Source: Tetraselmis striata (Eukaryota > Chlorophyta > Chlorodendrophyceae > Chlorodendrales > Chlorodendraceae). Taken from it: DNA of 64,000 nucleotides. The translations under genes were made by a program, and so were the position numbers. Position 1 is the first letter of the stretch; every line of letters starts with the position of its first letter. Under the pieces are notes generated by a model, which made no database searches, had not been told where the DNA came from, and was given only the letters and a program-made list of their open reading frames with translations. Of this stretch, positions 20,364 to 31,152 are shown piece after piece. The DNA lies in assembly GCA_006384855.1 (NCBI GenBank), contig VCJN01003190.1:124001-188000 (forward strand), written 5' to 3'.

Positions 20364-21710
20364 TACCCCTCCACATAAGTATGGGGTTAATTTGCGAATT
20401 TGATCCACATGCCCATGCACGGCTGCACTGAGGCCGTGCGCGCGTGCATGCGGGTTACTCAGGGTCGTACGGATGGGGGGAAATGCCGCGATAGCGCGAT
20501 ACATTCCATATTGCCACGCGGGGGCCGTTGCCGTCAACGCTTTCATTCATGCAAAACCTTTAGGCGCTAGCGCTTCAAAACCACAAATTGCGCCACTCGT
20601 GCATACAAATAGGCATGGGGCACACAGCCCCCGTACTCATACCACATCACCCTTGGTATGATCACTATCCACCATACACGTAGGGCATTGAAAGTAGGCC
20701 ATTCACGACCTGGACCAAGCCCTACGTGTCGATGATGATGGTTCATGGCCAAAATCATGGACAAAATGCGGCTGTGATTGTTGCACGCGCAGGCGGGAGA
20801 GGGTTCTTGCGGCCTCCTTGCCATAGGTCAAAGCTTTTCTATAGCAGTGCATGACCGCATGCTCGTAGCGCGCCATGGTGAGCCCAGTGGGGCGGCAATG
20901 GCGTGCGCCTTAATGCGTCGATGCTGGCGGAATAATAACGATGTGAAAGGGGGGATCCGGCATGGCGGCCGTGGGCATCGCTCAAGGGGGTTATGTGCCA
21001 AGTATGAGTAGTCCGTGCACAAGTACATACAACACACTGTCCCGCCACCGTGTATCAGGTTTTGTGATCCCCGTGGCGTACAGTTTCACGCCAACATGTT
21101 GACCACACGCTAACAGGGACGTCAGATTTCGCCATATTATTTCCAAAAAATCGAATAAGTGCCTAAATGGCCTCGGACGACCGTGCTGTAGGCGTGGAAT
21201 TTGTAGCCATGTTTGCGTAGTTTTTATTGGTATTTAATCCTTATATGAAAATTTTCTGACATTTCCTCGCGCAACGCACTGAGCGATACCGCGAGTTTGA
21301 GAGCTGCACCACAAGGCGGCACTGTAGCGGCGATGGTCTCACGCCGCATCGTGCACGGGCGCACGCCACTATGGCCCCACCCAAAACAAAAACACCCTAG
21401 CCTCTTTGCTGACATGTTTCCTCGCCCACCCATGGCCATGCAATGGTCTATACATGCGCGGCGGGACGTGCGGGGCACCAACCCCCGTTGTTGTGGGGGT
21501 ACTGCTGGAAACGCTCAGTGTGGCGCAAGTGCCACTCGTGTAGGGCACGTCTTAGAGCCAAAGGGGTTGCGTACACGCTATGGTGGTAAAGGCTGAGCAT
21601 AAATATGCAATATTCCAGGATATCAGGTCATAAAACATAGATTCAGCTGCCCTACTATTTGTACGGTCGGATTCGGCGAGAAAGGGGCCTGGGACTTATA
21701 TGCAGGGGTG
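20364..21710. mobile_element. 1.35-kb non-coding DNA element inserted in LINE copy C (TA target)
   Basis: LINE copy C reads CCTTTACTA up to 20363 and continues GTTTAGTGGCATC from 21713. The undisturbed copy A has the joined form at 37275-37290 (TTTACTAGTTTAGCGGCATC). The insert starts TACCCCTCCACATAAGT and ends ACTTATATGCAGGGGTG, which are imperfect inverted repeats, and TA flanks it at 20362-20363 and 21711-21712. No transposase frame is visible inside, so it is a non-autonomous DNA transposon candidate. Confidence 0.72.
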
Positions 21711-21776
21711 TAGTTTAGTGGCATCACGCGTGGCTAGTGACCTCCACTCAAGTGGAAGGTGCGCCCCCTCCGCTAT
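21711..21776 (-). mobile_element. LINE copy C, continuation
   Basis: 66 bp closely matching 37281-37345 of copy A (landmark CTCCACTCAAGTGGAAGGTG). Similarity ends at about 21776, the 5' truncation point of this copy. Confidence 0.7.
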
Positions 21777-21806
21777 AGGTTCTCAGCCGTTCTATCAATC
21801 AAACCA

Positions 21807-21811
21807 TTACA
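21807..21811 (-). promoter_or_regulatory. Candidate TGTAA polyadenylation signal for the J-domain gene
   Basis: Minus-strand TGTAA about 265 nt after the stop codon at 22075. TGTAA is the usual polyadenylation signal of chlorophyte nuclear genes. Assigned by position only. Confidence 0.35.
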
Positions 21812-22074
21812 AGCAAGGAAGGGGAGGGCGAGGGTGCGTGGATCCTATGCCATGCTATGTCTCACCACAGCCCTTTTAACATTTTCTGGGTGCTAGGGTC
21901 TGCTCTAGCTGAAGTGTCCACATCGTGATGATAATCAAGAGCACTGCCGGCAATCAGATGCTGCCAAGTGAGCAGCTATGTCTACTGCTAGGACAGCATC
22001 TTGATACGATTTGGCCCACGTATATGCAGTGGGCATGTGTACTATATGCTGAAGGAGAGGCTACAACAAAGGCC

Positions 22075-25000
22075 TCACTTGGGCCCTGCTCGCAGCGGGT
22101 TGTACTTGGGACGAGCAGCAGCTGCACTGCCAAACGGCTTGCCAGTTGTAGCTCTACCGGCGGGATTGGGTGCAGCGTTGTCTTCTGTCAATGCCACAGC
22201 AGCTGACGTCTGCAGCTGCGAATCCCCGGATGAGGTGTCCTGGATGCTGTTCAGGAACGCCTCGGCGTTCAGAGCTGCACTGTGCTCTTCTTGCTGCATG
22301 TCGGAAGCATCGCCAGCTAATCCATTGGACGTCCCCATTCCGCCCATGCTGTGAACGCCAAAGTCCATCCCAGGAAAGGATGCAGCCGACGACACCGGAG
22401 CAAACACTGAGTGTGTTGACGGGAACGACTGCGGGAACTGGGGTGACACGGACATGAAGGAGCCTGAAGTTGGCGGCGGCGCTGCTGGAGCGGAGTTTGT
22501 AGAACCACCGCCGCCAGGCGCAGGAAACAGCATGGAGAGAGGTGCGGACGAGGGCACAGGAGGCTGCGAAGCCGGGGATTCTCCCTGGGGTAGCATGGAG
22601 AAGCCCGGACCTTGACCGTACATATATGGCGGAAGCACGGCGGTCTGTATTCGTGCCTGCATGTTGAGCGCCGCAGGCGAAACGCTGCCAGGTGCCATCT
22701 GTGTAGACGTCAGCTCCTGTCCCTGCCCGGGCAACGGCTTCCCTGCAGCAGGGCCTCCAATGGTGTCTGGCGGAGCTGGGATCTGCTGGAAATTGACCAC
22801 CGGCGGCTGGTGCCCTGGCTGGAACTTTGAGGAATGTACCATATCCTGCTGGCCCAGTTCATGCATCATTACCGACTGAGCTGTTTGTTGAGACATCCCA
22901 GCGATATGCGGAGGATTGCCGAGAGCTCCTGTGCTCTGAGACGGCACTGCATGCGCTCCGTTTGGCATTGGCCGGCTGTCGCATCTCATGTTGGCTGGCT
23001 TGTCATGCGAAAATTTGCACTGGTTCCCAAATCGGCATCCCTGTTAACACAACAGTGCATGTTTTGTCATGTCAAGCACCTCACTATATGGAGGGCCAGC
23101 GAGCGCTAATGGCCAAAGGGTGCAGCGATCTCCCCGCCGCTGTGCCCTCTGCAGAATTCAATCAATGCGCATGCCGCAGTCGGTATAAGCACTACCCATA
23201 TGCCTGTAGTCCTGCCTGCCCACATGCACACTGCTGTTCCCTATGCAAACACACTTGCATAAACTATGAGAGCGCATATCCCAGGGAGGGGGGGGGGGGG
23301 AGCAGTATACCTGTTGGGATATGAAATGCGTGCACGTACTGTTTGGGCTTGCCAGAGGCAAATTGCCGTCGCCTGCACGGGTGTCCGCAGTACGTGGGGG
23401 CGGAGGCGCTGGTGGCGCTCCCTTGTTATACCTGCTGTTGAGCGCAATGGTTGTGCACCCAAGCAGAGTGTGAACAGTGTGTTTCGTGGCCGAGGGGAGC
23501 ACAGCCACCCCCAGTAGCCAAAAATCAGGTCGGAATGCATTGCATGCACTTGACCGCCCGCTCCTCACCTGTTGCTGCTGCGATCGAGATGCTGAAACTT
23601 GCAGTTGAGACCCCATTTACAACCCTGCAAAAACCTTTCCATCAGACAACGCCGTGCATCTGCATAAAGACAAGGGGACATACTCGGTGGAGGGTGCTGC
23701 ACCTGGTCAGTGTTGAAGAACTTGCATATGGTTGATACTTTTGGTTGGTGGATTCTGGCCATGGTACGTGGGGACATTTTCTCTTGCTTGGCATGAGCAG
23801 CCTCCGGCGTCACCCAAGAGGTGTCAACCTGTTGCAATGCTTGCTAAAATAGACAATAACGCATACAGCATTCAACACGAAATTCAATGGATGACCTCAC
23901 CCATGAAGAATGCCGCAGGGGAGATGTGCGCACCGGCAAGCTTGCCTTTCGGTTGTGCTCTCCTTGATGAGTATGTGTGACGCTGTCCGCAGCCTTTGCT
24001 GACGTTCTGCAAGAAAACATTGCAAAGACTGGATAATTTAGAAGCTACCCCAGAAGAGATCCAAAAAGTGCATGCCGGTCGGGTATGCATGAAGCGGGGG
24101 GGGGGGAGGAGGGAGAGAGAGAGAGAGAGGGGGGGGGGGGGGGGGGGGGGATGAGGACCTGATTTTTGTGCCGGGGGTTTCCGGCGCATCAGCCCTATCC
24201 CATGTATGCTGGGGTCCCAACGCTGCCTCCACAGCCTGCAGAACACATACTGCTCGGCCGGAAGCAGGACGTTGGCAGCTGGGAGGGCGGTTCGAATAAC
24301 GGGCCACCCACCTTTTTGGCTGTCATGGTATCATTATAGATGGCCAGACTCTCTTCAATAGCCCTTGCAAGCGCTTCGCTCTCAGATAAGCCCTCCTGGA
24401 ACGGCTCTGGACTTGGCTGTGTAGTCGAGTTGCTCTTGACAGGCTTGGAAGTGGGAGCAGAAGCGTGTTGGGGGGCTTTCGGTGGTGGCGGTGCTGGTAG
24501 CGGCGGCATTTCAGGTTCCGTTGTATGCTCATGCACCTTGGTCTCAGCCTGCGGCTGGTTCACAGACACGCACAGCATCACGGTCTGCGGCTCAACCGGC
24601 AGAGGATAGGCCTAAGCAAAACGACACTGCATCACCATCAGCGGCCCTGCCCCCACCAGGGATCCAACCACCTCGCACACCTTTACTTTCTTCTTTTTCT
24701 TCTTCTTCTTGCTCGACTCCTCCGGGGTCTTGAAGCTCATTTCGCTGAATTCATAGTCGGCAGCAGCCTCGGCAAGGGCCTGCAGGGCGGCAAACAGCAG
24801 TCAGGGTGTGATTGCAAGCAGCGTATCGAGTGCATGGCGTACGGGAGGCCGCAGAGGGTTGCACGTGACAGCAGCACAACACAAGCCAGGCCGGCAAGTA
24901 TTATCACTTTCTGTATCGCCCGCTCCTTCTCCTCCTGCCGAGCCTTTTCCTCCTCAGCAGCCTTGTCATGGGTCTCCTGGGCTGCATCTCCCGCCGCGTG

Positions 25001-26664
25001 ATGGCTCGCTGTGGAGTGGGTGGCGCGAATCGGTTTCCCCCCTATTGAGTTCCGGCCCTTGCGATGACGGTCGCCGCCTGACGGGTCGCTGTGAGCCGAG
25101 GCAGTCGTCTTGCCCGTCGTGGCGTATCTAGACTCCACAGACCAATCGCCCCACTCTTCATTACCACCGTTCCCCCGTTGACCTGTTCAGCAGCACGTCC
25201 CTCAGGCAACGCTCGTTATTAAAGCAGGTGATGCTCACGCTGCAAAGTGGGTGGTAGGTTGCCTGCTCACCGCCACAGACACGGAAGAAGTAGTTGGTTC
25301 CTGGCTCGAGAGGCTGGAACGTGTACTTGCTGGTGTCCTGCACATAGTCAAAAACGAGCAGTGATTAGCCCCCCCCCCCCCCCCCCCCCTCCTTCCTTCT
25401 GCTTCCCACCCCCAAACAGACAGTGCTACAATATGGAGTGTATGGCCCCTGGTCATCCCGGAGCCCGGCCCATACCTTGTCCACCTCCATGGCCATCCAG
25501 TTTGGCTCCCCATTTTTGCGCATCTCCAGCTTTGTTATGCAGGTCGATGGCAACTACAGCATGGTGTATGTGTAATGTCAGCTTTCATGCTTGATTGAAA
25601 TGTCAGGGGGGCGCCCTGGGTGGGAATTTGCGGAGGTCGAAAGCTGGGCAGTACCTCAGAGGTATTTACTCCCCTCCGTACAAGCACGAGCTCAATGCTA
25701 CTGTCTGTCCGCGACGCCATTGTCGGACGCGGCATCTGGCGCATCCAAGCACGGATATTGCGCTCCTGAGCCACGGACCGTGCAGCCTTTGCTGCGTTGG
25801 CTGCCCTTATATTCTCACGCTGCAGACCAGCAGAGACATGGGTGTGTGAGCACACCAGCTCACGCAGATGCCGCGCCCAAAATCTCTCACAGTAGCACAT
25901 ATAATCGCCATATGCCACAGCCAGCGATGCCCACCTCTGCCATCTCCATCTCCTTGCGCCACATCTTTTCCAATTTCTGCTCTTCACGCTCACGGTGGCG
26001 CCGCTCCTCCCTGCTTTCATATGCGTACGAGCGATCATAGTATGGATCTGCCTCTTGCTCCCTATACTGGGAGGAGTGGCCATGACTGTGCCCATGGGGG
26101 TGACTGTGCCCGCCAAACATGCCACCGGGTTGAAATGGGAACGGCGGAAATCCCTTTCCATTGCACTGCCCTGACTCCATAGCAGCAAACCTGTAAGCGG
26201 GATACACAATACACCAAGCACTCAGGTTGCAGCAACGGCACAGGTGGAAGTATCATCAAGCGTGAGCCTGCAGAACACAGTCATGGCATTGCGTACAGCT
26301 GCTCAAAGAATTCCCACGGAGGTATCCCGCCATGGAAGAAACAGTCACAATCGTAGTCATCCTCATCGTCCTCGTCGTCATAGTAGTCATCATAGTAATC
26401 ATCTTCACTCTCATCCGAGTACTCCCCGCAGAACTCACGCGTCAGCTTCGCGTATGCTGCCTGGATCCGCTGAAACTGCTCCGTGCATTCCGGGCTGTTT
26501 GAATTCTTGTCCGGATGCCTGGAATGTCAAGCCGAAATGCAGGTCAGGTAAGATCACACAGCTGCATGCATCACGGTCCAATGAGCAGCCCCTCGCATGT
26601 TGTGGATATCCCCAGCGATGTGCTTATAAAAAGTGCATACATGCAACCCCCCCCCCCCCCCCCC

Positions 26665-26709
<45 letters not shown>

Positions 26710-26978
26710 GCGCATACTGCCCAGAAAGACGCACCACTTCAACGCCTGCTGCCGGAAGGCTTTTCGCATGTCATCACTGTCGCAGCCGGGCTGCAGAACG
26801 CACACAGGGAGGAAGGGCTTGGCGCTCAACCGACAGACATCTCAGATTGTTAGTCAGAGTTTAGTTCAATGCACCCAACATCCAGTCCGCTGTTGTCGGT
26901 GTCAGCGAACATCAATGCCGGGCATGGGCTGCTGGGTACCTGGAGCCCGAGTATTGTATATGCTTCATCTAGCTTCAT
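22075..26978 (-). CDS. J-domain / FN3 / UIM / double CCCH zinc-finger protein, 14 exons
   Basis: Spliced model; every intron is GT-AG and phases agree: 26978-26940, 26790-26735, 26518-26297, 26190-25935, 25819-25655, 25553-25476, 25337-25271, 25182-24908, 24779-24681, 24611-24312, 23843-23703, 23624-23569, 23431-23311, 23040-22075. Total 2841 nt, 946 residues. Residues 1-65 are a J domain with the HPD tripeptide at 33-35, which would stimulate an Hsp70. Then come an acidic Asp/Tyr run, a His-rich stretch and a charged coiled coil; FN3 near 205-295 (LEPGTNYFFRVCG); a Lys-rich run; a ubiquitin-interacting motif (SESEALARAIEESLAIY, ~495-511); two C-x8-C-x5-C-x3-H zinc fingers (559-578, 618-637), each split by an intron between its first and second Cys; and a Gln/Pro/Ser-rich tail. 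CCCH fingers usually bind RNA. An RNA- and ubiquitin-linked co-chaperone is inference. A small exon could be missing in the 468-bp intron 10. Confidence 0.82.
24096..24150. repeat. G11, (GA)n, G22 low-complexity block inside intron 10
   Basis: G11 at 24096-24106, a GA-rich stretch, then G22 at 24129-24150. It lies wholly within intron 10 of the J-domain gene. Comparable runs sit in introns 2 (C19, 26647-26665, followed by (CA)n to 26708), 6 (C21, 25369-25389) and 13 (G13, 23288-23300). Confidence 0.9.
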
Positions 26979-27217
26979 GCTGATGATTGTTCCGAACCTT
27001 GCAGGCACCCCACAAGCAATCACTGTCAGACTTTCGGCACGTTACGATCTCGTCGGGTATGGGCAGGAAGAGAGGGGGCGGGTGGGTGAGGTGCTCTAGC
27101 TCTTCAGGGCAGGTACGGGGGGGGGGGGGGGATTGGATATATAAGAAGCAGCCTGGGGTTGTGGAAGCCCATGCAACACGCACATTGCCATGCGGGATGC
27201 ATCGCACAGACCCTGTA

Positions 27218-27680
27218 TCACAACACGCTGGCAAAGCGCCCGAGTTGACGCTTATGGCAAAAAACGTTCCCAGCTGCTTGCTGGTCGATCACCTGATTCA
27301 GGCACATATACGTGTCGATGCACTCCCAGTCCACAGCGTGGCACACTCTGACAGTCTCGTATTGCAGGATCCACCTGGTGTGCGAGGTATAGTGCAAGCA
27401 ATTCAGGTCCCACCGCGCCATGTCTCCCAAGATGTCACCATAAGTGATGGTTTCCGCCACTACCAGCCGATCAGAGTGCGTACACATGGGTGAAAGTACA
27501 GCAAATGAGTGGAGAAGGAAGACAGGAGCGCTGAGGTGGTAGTTATCCGCCAGAGCGTGGAGACCTGGGGCGATATACAGTGTCATATCACGGTAAATCA
27601 TATAGACCTGGGGCACGACCACCCAGGCTTGCCATTGGAGGCTGCAAATGCAGCCATTGGCGTGCAGGACCCCGGGTATG
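27218..27680 (-). CDS. Unrecognised open frame, possibly the last exon of an upstream gene
   Basis: An uninterrupted minus-strand frame of about 155 codons ending at a stop at 27218, some 240 bp upstream of the J-domain gene start and in the same direction. It has a protein-like composition with aromatic and hydrophobic segments (WVVVPQVYMIYRDMTLYIAP, then SAPVFLLHSFAVLSP) and a polar Cys/His/Trp-rich part (HTRWILQYETVRVCHAVDWE). I do not recognise a domain. A possible donor lies after MCLNQ (27290), so coding might instead be spliced onward. A competing plus-strand frame covers 27509-28132. Confidence 0.3.
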
Positions 27681-28245
27681 TTGTCCTTGCATGTCCCAGG
27701 CGCAACACGTATTTTAAGCTCTACATAGTGCCCCGCCTAAACACCAATAGAGCGAGCGCCTCAACGCACAGCTCGCACACCGCCAGTGCGGCCAGGACAC
27801 CTCCAGCATGGCTAGAGGGGAGATCACAACGCGAAGTACAATGCAACCTGGGCCAGCGCCTGTTGTGGGCATGGACACACCGCAATACAGCCGGCTGGCT
27901 CCCAGGTTTTACCACGGTCAGTGAGTTGAAAGGCGTTGCAGTCACGCACGCAGTAGCAGGGGCACCATGCGCTACCGCCTACCAGCAGCGGGGAGCAGGT
28001 GCGTTCCTGTGCCACAAAAGCGCCACAGAGTGCTCTGGCACACCAGTAACTGCCTTCTGCTCACCTATCAGCGCCTGCTCTCGTCACGTGTCCTGCGAGG
28101 CGGCGGGGTATGGCACCCCCTTCTACGGGTAGGTGCAGCACTTCGGAAGCAGCAGGCGGCAGCAGCAGGCCTGCGCACCGCGCGAATTATAACTAATATA
28201 GCAGGAGTTGCCAGTATTGATACGTGTACGAGTACGGGTAGATTT

Positions 28246-28633
28246 TTCCCGCCGCCCCGCCGGCGACTGGCGGCACCAGTGAAACCCTTACAGCGTCTCT
28301 ACGACTACAGCCGTTTTGGCAGCGATCCAGTTACAGTAGCCTGATACGGAAAGCCTGATGATGGGTTGGCGACGCTCGTTATGGTGAAGAGGCAAATTGC
28401 CGAAGCAATCTGCAAAAAACTAGTGCTAATTAGAGGCCAGTCACGTAATTTTCAACACTGTTGGATAATTACATGAGCTAGCACTGTTGGATATATTTAC
28501 ATGAGCTAGCAGCAGAAGGCGATATCGGAAATCACCACTGTTGGATCACCGTTTAAAACACTGCCATGAAAATACCCGGCGCTACCGACCACGAAAGGTC
28601 CGGCCTACCCGTTTGGGCGTCGGCCCATTCGAG
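28246..28633 (-). mobile_element. LINE copy A, 3' untranslated end
   Basis: On the minus strand this is the distal 3' end of LINE copy A. It aligns with copy B at about 51975-52272 (blocks around 28264-28330, 28380-28420 and 28545-28633) and ends in a GGGGCGGGAAAAA-type tail near 28250. Two short extra inserts occur at 28477-28545. The MITE at 28634-29548 separates it from the rest of the copy. Confidence 0.7.
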
Positions 28634-29548
28634 TACAGTGACACTACCTCTATAGTGAATATTCGCCCCCCCCCGCCCCCCCTCGTTCACTATAGAGGTA
28701 GGTTCACTATGGAGGTATTCACTGTAGCCTCCGGCAGCCTACCTCTGCAGTGAATGCGTTCACTATAGGGGTAGGGTTTTCACTATAGGGGTAGTGTCAG
28801 ACGGTTATCGCTGTGGCGGGGCGAGCGATTGACCTTTAGACAGGTGGGAATCGTTTCTTGCACTAATCCTTACATGAAACAGCACCCCAGCCCTGAGAGG
28901 GATGGGGGTTGTCATCTGTGGGCTGCACCCTTTCTACAGCGGTGAAATAAGAGCCCACAGCCCTTTGCCGATCTTGCTAGGCAAAAGATGCACAGGTGGG
29001 CCATTGGCACGTCACTGTATTTCTCGGGAAACTTGGCCTCGTACTCCCCCTGGCACACGTGGTGCAACAGTGCGGTGCAAACCGCTACACCACACTCTTT
29101 CAGCTATGGCCCGACGGGCTCTCCCATGGCGGCAACTACGCAGTGCATGCCATAGAAGCAGCGCTGAGCGGGTTCCGCCATGGCGGCGAGGCTTGCGTTG
29201 CTGTGATGGCAGCACCGATTGTGCTTGCATCGATTATATATGCCCCCATAACACGGTTACAGTGCAGTACACTATAGAGCCGCCGCGCACGCCGCCACCG
29301 CAGCCGGCGCTATACTTTACGGCGAGTTAAGTACTGGAGGTTCACTATAGAGGTAGGAACCCCCCGTTCGGGACCCCCCCCCCCCCCCCCCGTTTACTAT
29401 AGGGGTAGGTTCACTATAGCAGTGTGTTCACTATAGGGGTAGCTAACACGGTGTTAAGCGTTCCGCGCCCCCCCCCCCCCCCCCCCCGCGTTTACTAAAG
29501 GGGTAGGTTCACTATAGAGGTATTCACTATAGAGGTAGTGTCACTGTA
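28634..29548. mobile_element. 915-bp MITE with perfect 28-bp terminal inverted repeats
   Basis: The first 28 bp (28634-28661, starting TACAGTGACACTACC) are the exact reverse complement of the last 28 bp (29521-29548). The outermost base pairs are TA, and the related uninterrupted sequence in LINE copy B (near 51978-51990) has one TA at this spot, so TA is the target. The interior carries about ten direct or inverted copies of TTCACTATAGRGGTAG, two long C runs (29369-29390, 29467-29487) and no transposase. 28634-28798 itself has inverted ends and may be a smaller element nested at the left edge. Confidence 0.85.
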
Positions 29549-30019
29549 ATGCGAGTTGGGGCAAGCCTCAACCCCCGGAATTAAGCATTTCGGGAGTGCG
29601 ATACATGTGCAACAAAAAAGGCAATGTGAGGGAGGGCCCGACTCCATAGCAGGAAAATTTTCCTATTCCCTGTTAAATATAATTACATGAGCTAGCAGCA
29701 GAAGGTGATATCAAGGAATCACCACAAAAAGGGGAAATCCAGTAAAATCCAGGGCGCCGTGAAGGCGGGGGGGGGGGGGGGGGGTCCAAAATAAAGGCAG
29801 TTAAGTCAGGCGTTGACGCTATAATCTGACTACTAATAAAATCCCTGATGAACTCCGGAACTAACAACCCCAAATTATGACGGTGATACCCCCACCGTGG
29901 GCACTCCATCAACATATGTTCGATAGTCTCATATTCACCTCCGCCACATGCACGGCGGTGTTCATAGAACCGCTCAGGCATGCCACGAATCCGGGTCAAT
30001 CGGCGGGCAGTGGGGAACA
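29549..30019 (-). mobile_element. LINE copy A, ORF2 C-terminus and proximal 3' UTR
   Basis: The minus-strand frame 30020-29673 carries FPTARRLTRIRGMPERF and the knuckle CGGGEYETIEHMLMECPRW, then LLVPEFIRDFISS, as in copies B and C. A short insert at about 29672-29745 (with GAGCTAGCAGCAGAAGG) is absent from copies B and C. The Ty3-type element splits the copy after 30019; coding resumes at 37101. Confidence 0.8.
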
Positions 30020-30501
30020 TGCGACAGTCTCAGCCGTATAGAGACTCAAAGACAAACAAAGGTGGTGTGCAGTGGTGGTGCAAAGGCGAGAGGCTACAGT
30101 GTTTTGAGAATACAACAATAATTGGTTACATGGTTGTCACCACCCGCCGCTATATATACTATGGTTGGTGCCGGTACTGGTCGTCAGACCATGTCGACCT
30201 ATAGCAGCACGCTCACTGCGAAGAGCGTCACCTTGGAGAGACGAACAGAAGACTAAACGTCTGCCTCGTTCTGGTATGGCATTGCTTAGTATATTGCCTG
30301 GTACTGACAAATACCGAGCAGACATATACGGACCTCGGGTAGTCGATACCCGGTACGAGTACTAGTGCGCGCGTCGTGCGCGCCCTCGTACTAGTACCTG
30401 TTGTACCCGTAGAATGTTACACCACTCTGCGGTACTGGTACTTGTACAGTATTATGCCAAAGATAGTGCAGGACAAGTTACACAATAGTATAACTGTCAC
30501 A
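30020..30501 (-). repeat. Ty3-type 3' LTR
   Basis: 482 bp, plus-strand TGCGACAG...CTGTCACA (TG...CA ends). It is near-identical to 36615-37096. A purine-rich tract (minus strand GGGGGGAGAGATGTAG, 30502-30520) borders it on the inner side. Confidence 0.93.
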
Positions 30502-30537
30502 CTACATCTCTCCCCCCGTGGACAACATAAGGCAGTA

Positions 30538-31149
30538 TTAATTTGCAGTTGGAATTCTAGCCGGATATTTAGCCGCATGCTGCAGAAACAGATCTGACTC
30601 AGCAAATTGCAGCCACATTGGCGTATCCATAAAATTCTGCAAAGCGACAGTCCGTTTTACATCAAACAGACGATGCCACACAGGTGCGATCGCATGATCT
30701 GCGAAATGCACCAAAAATTGCAATTGTGATCCTTTGCGGCCAGGCATCAAGCCAATCTTGACTGCGGATATCTTTTCAATTTCAAACTCTTGGCTTTCAG
30801 GATCTTCCTCAGAACCCGTGACCAATGGCACAACCGGTCGAATAGGTGCAGTCGGACATGGCCGCAAACTATTCACATGAAAAACCGGATGCAACTTCAT
30901 CCCCGGAGGCAACTGCAACCGGAAACTATAATTGCCAATCTTCTCAATTATCGGAAAAGGACCCAACTGCCTATCCATTAACTTCTGGTTAGGTTGGCCT
31001 TTGATTTTCAGAAAGCGAGTTACAATACTCATTTTATCTCCAACATTGAAAACGGGAACATCCCTCTGTTGCCTTTCCGTAGGACGAACAGTCAACTCAT
31101 CCTTATGAATTGCCAAAATCGATTTGACTAAGTCATGGATGTCTTTCAT
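30538..31149 (-). pseudogene. Integrase C-terminus and chromodomain-like tail of the Ty3-type element
   Basis: 203-residue open frame. FNVGDKMSIVTRFLKIKGQP and LGPFPIIEKIGNYSFRLQLP form the GPF/Y module, and HPVFHVNSLRPC is the usual end of it. Further on, FEIEKISAVKIG and LQFLVHFADHAIAPVWHRL resemble a chromodomain (E-K-I start, L-V-x-F/W, and W where TWEP is usual), which in chromoviruses directs insertion to marked chromatin. The chromodomain assignment is by pattern. Confidence 0.68.
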
Positions 31150-31152
31150 ATT

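Noticed and set aside
22075-26978. Plus-strand open frames such as 26244-26864 and 25591-26040 opposite the J-domain gene
   Set aside because: They are antisense to well-supported exons, have low-complexity translations (His, Thr-His and Pro runs from the CA microsatellite) and lack domains.
28686-28794. TTCACTATAGGGG words as phage T7-type promoters
   Set aside because: They share only the CACTATAGG core; the upstream half of a T7 promoter is absent and the copies are the internal repeats of a MITE.
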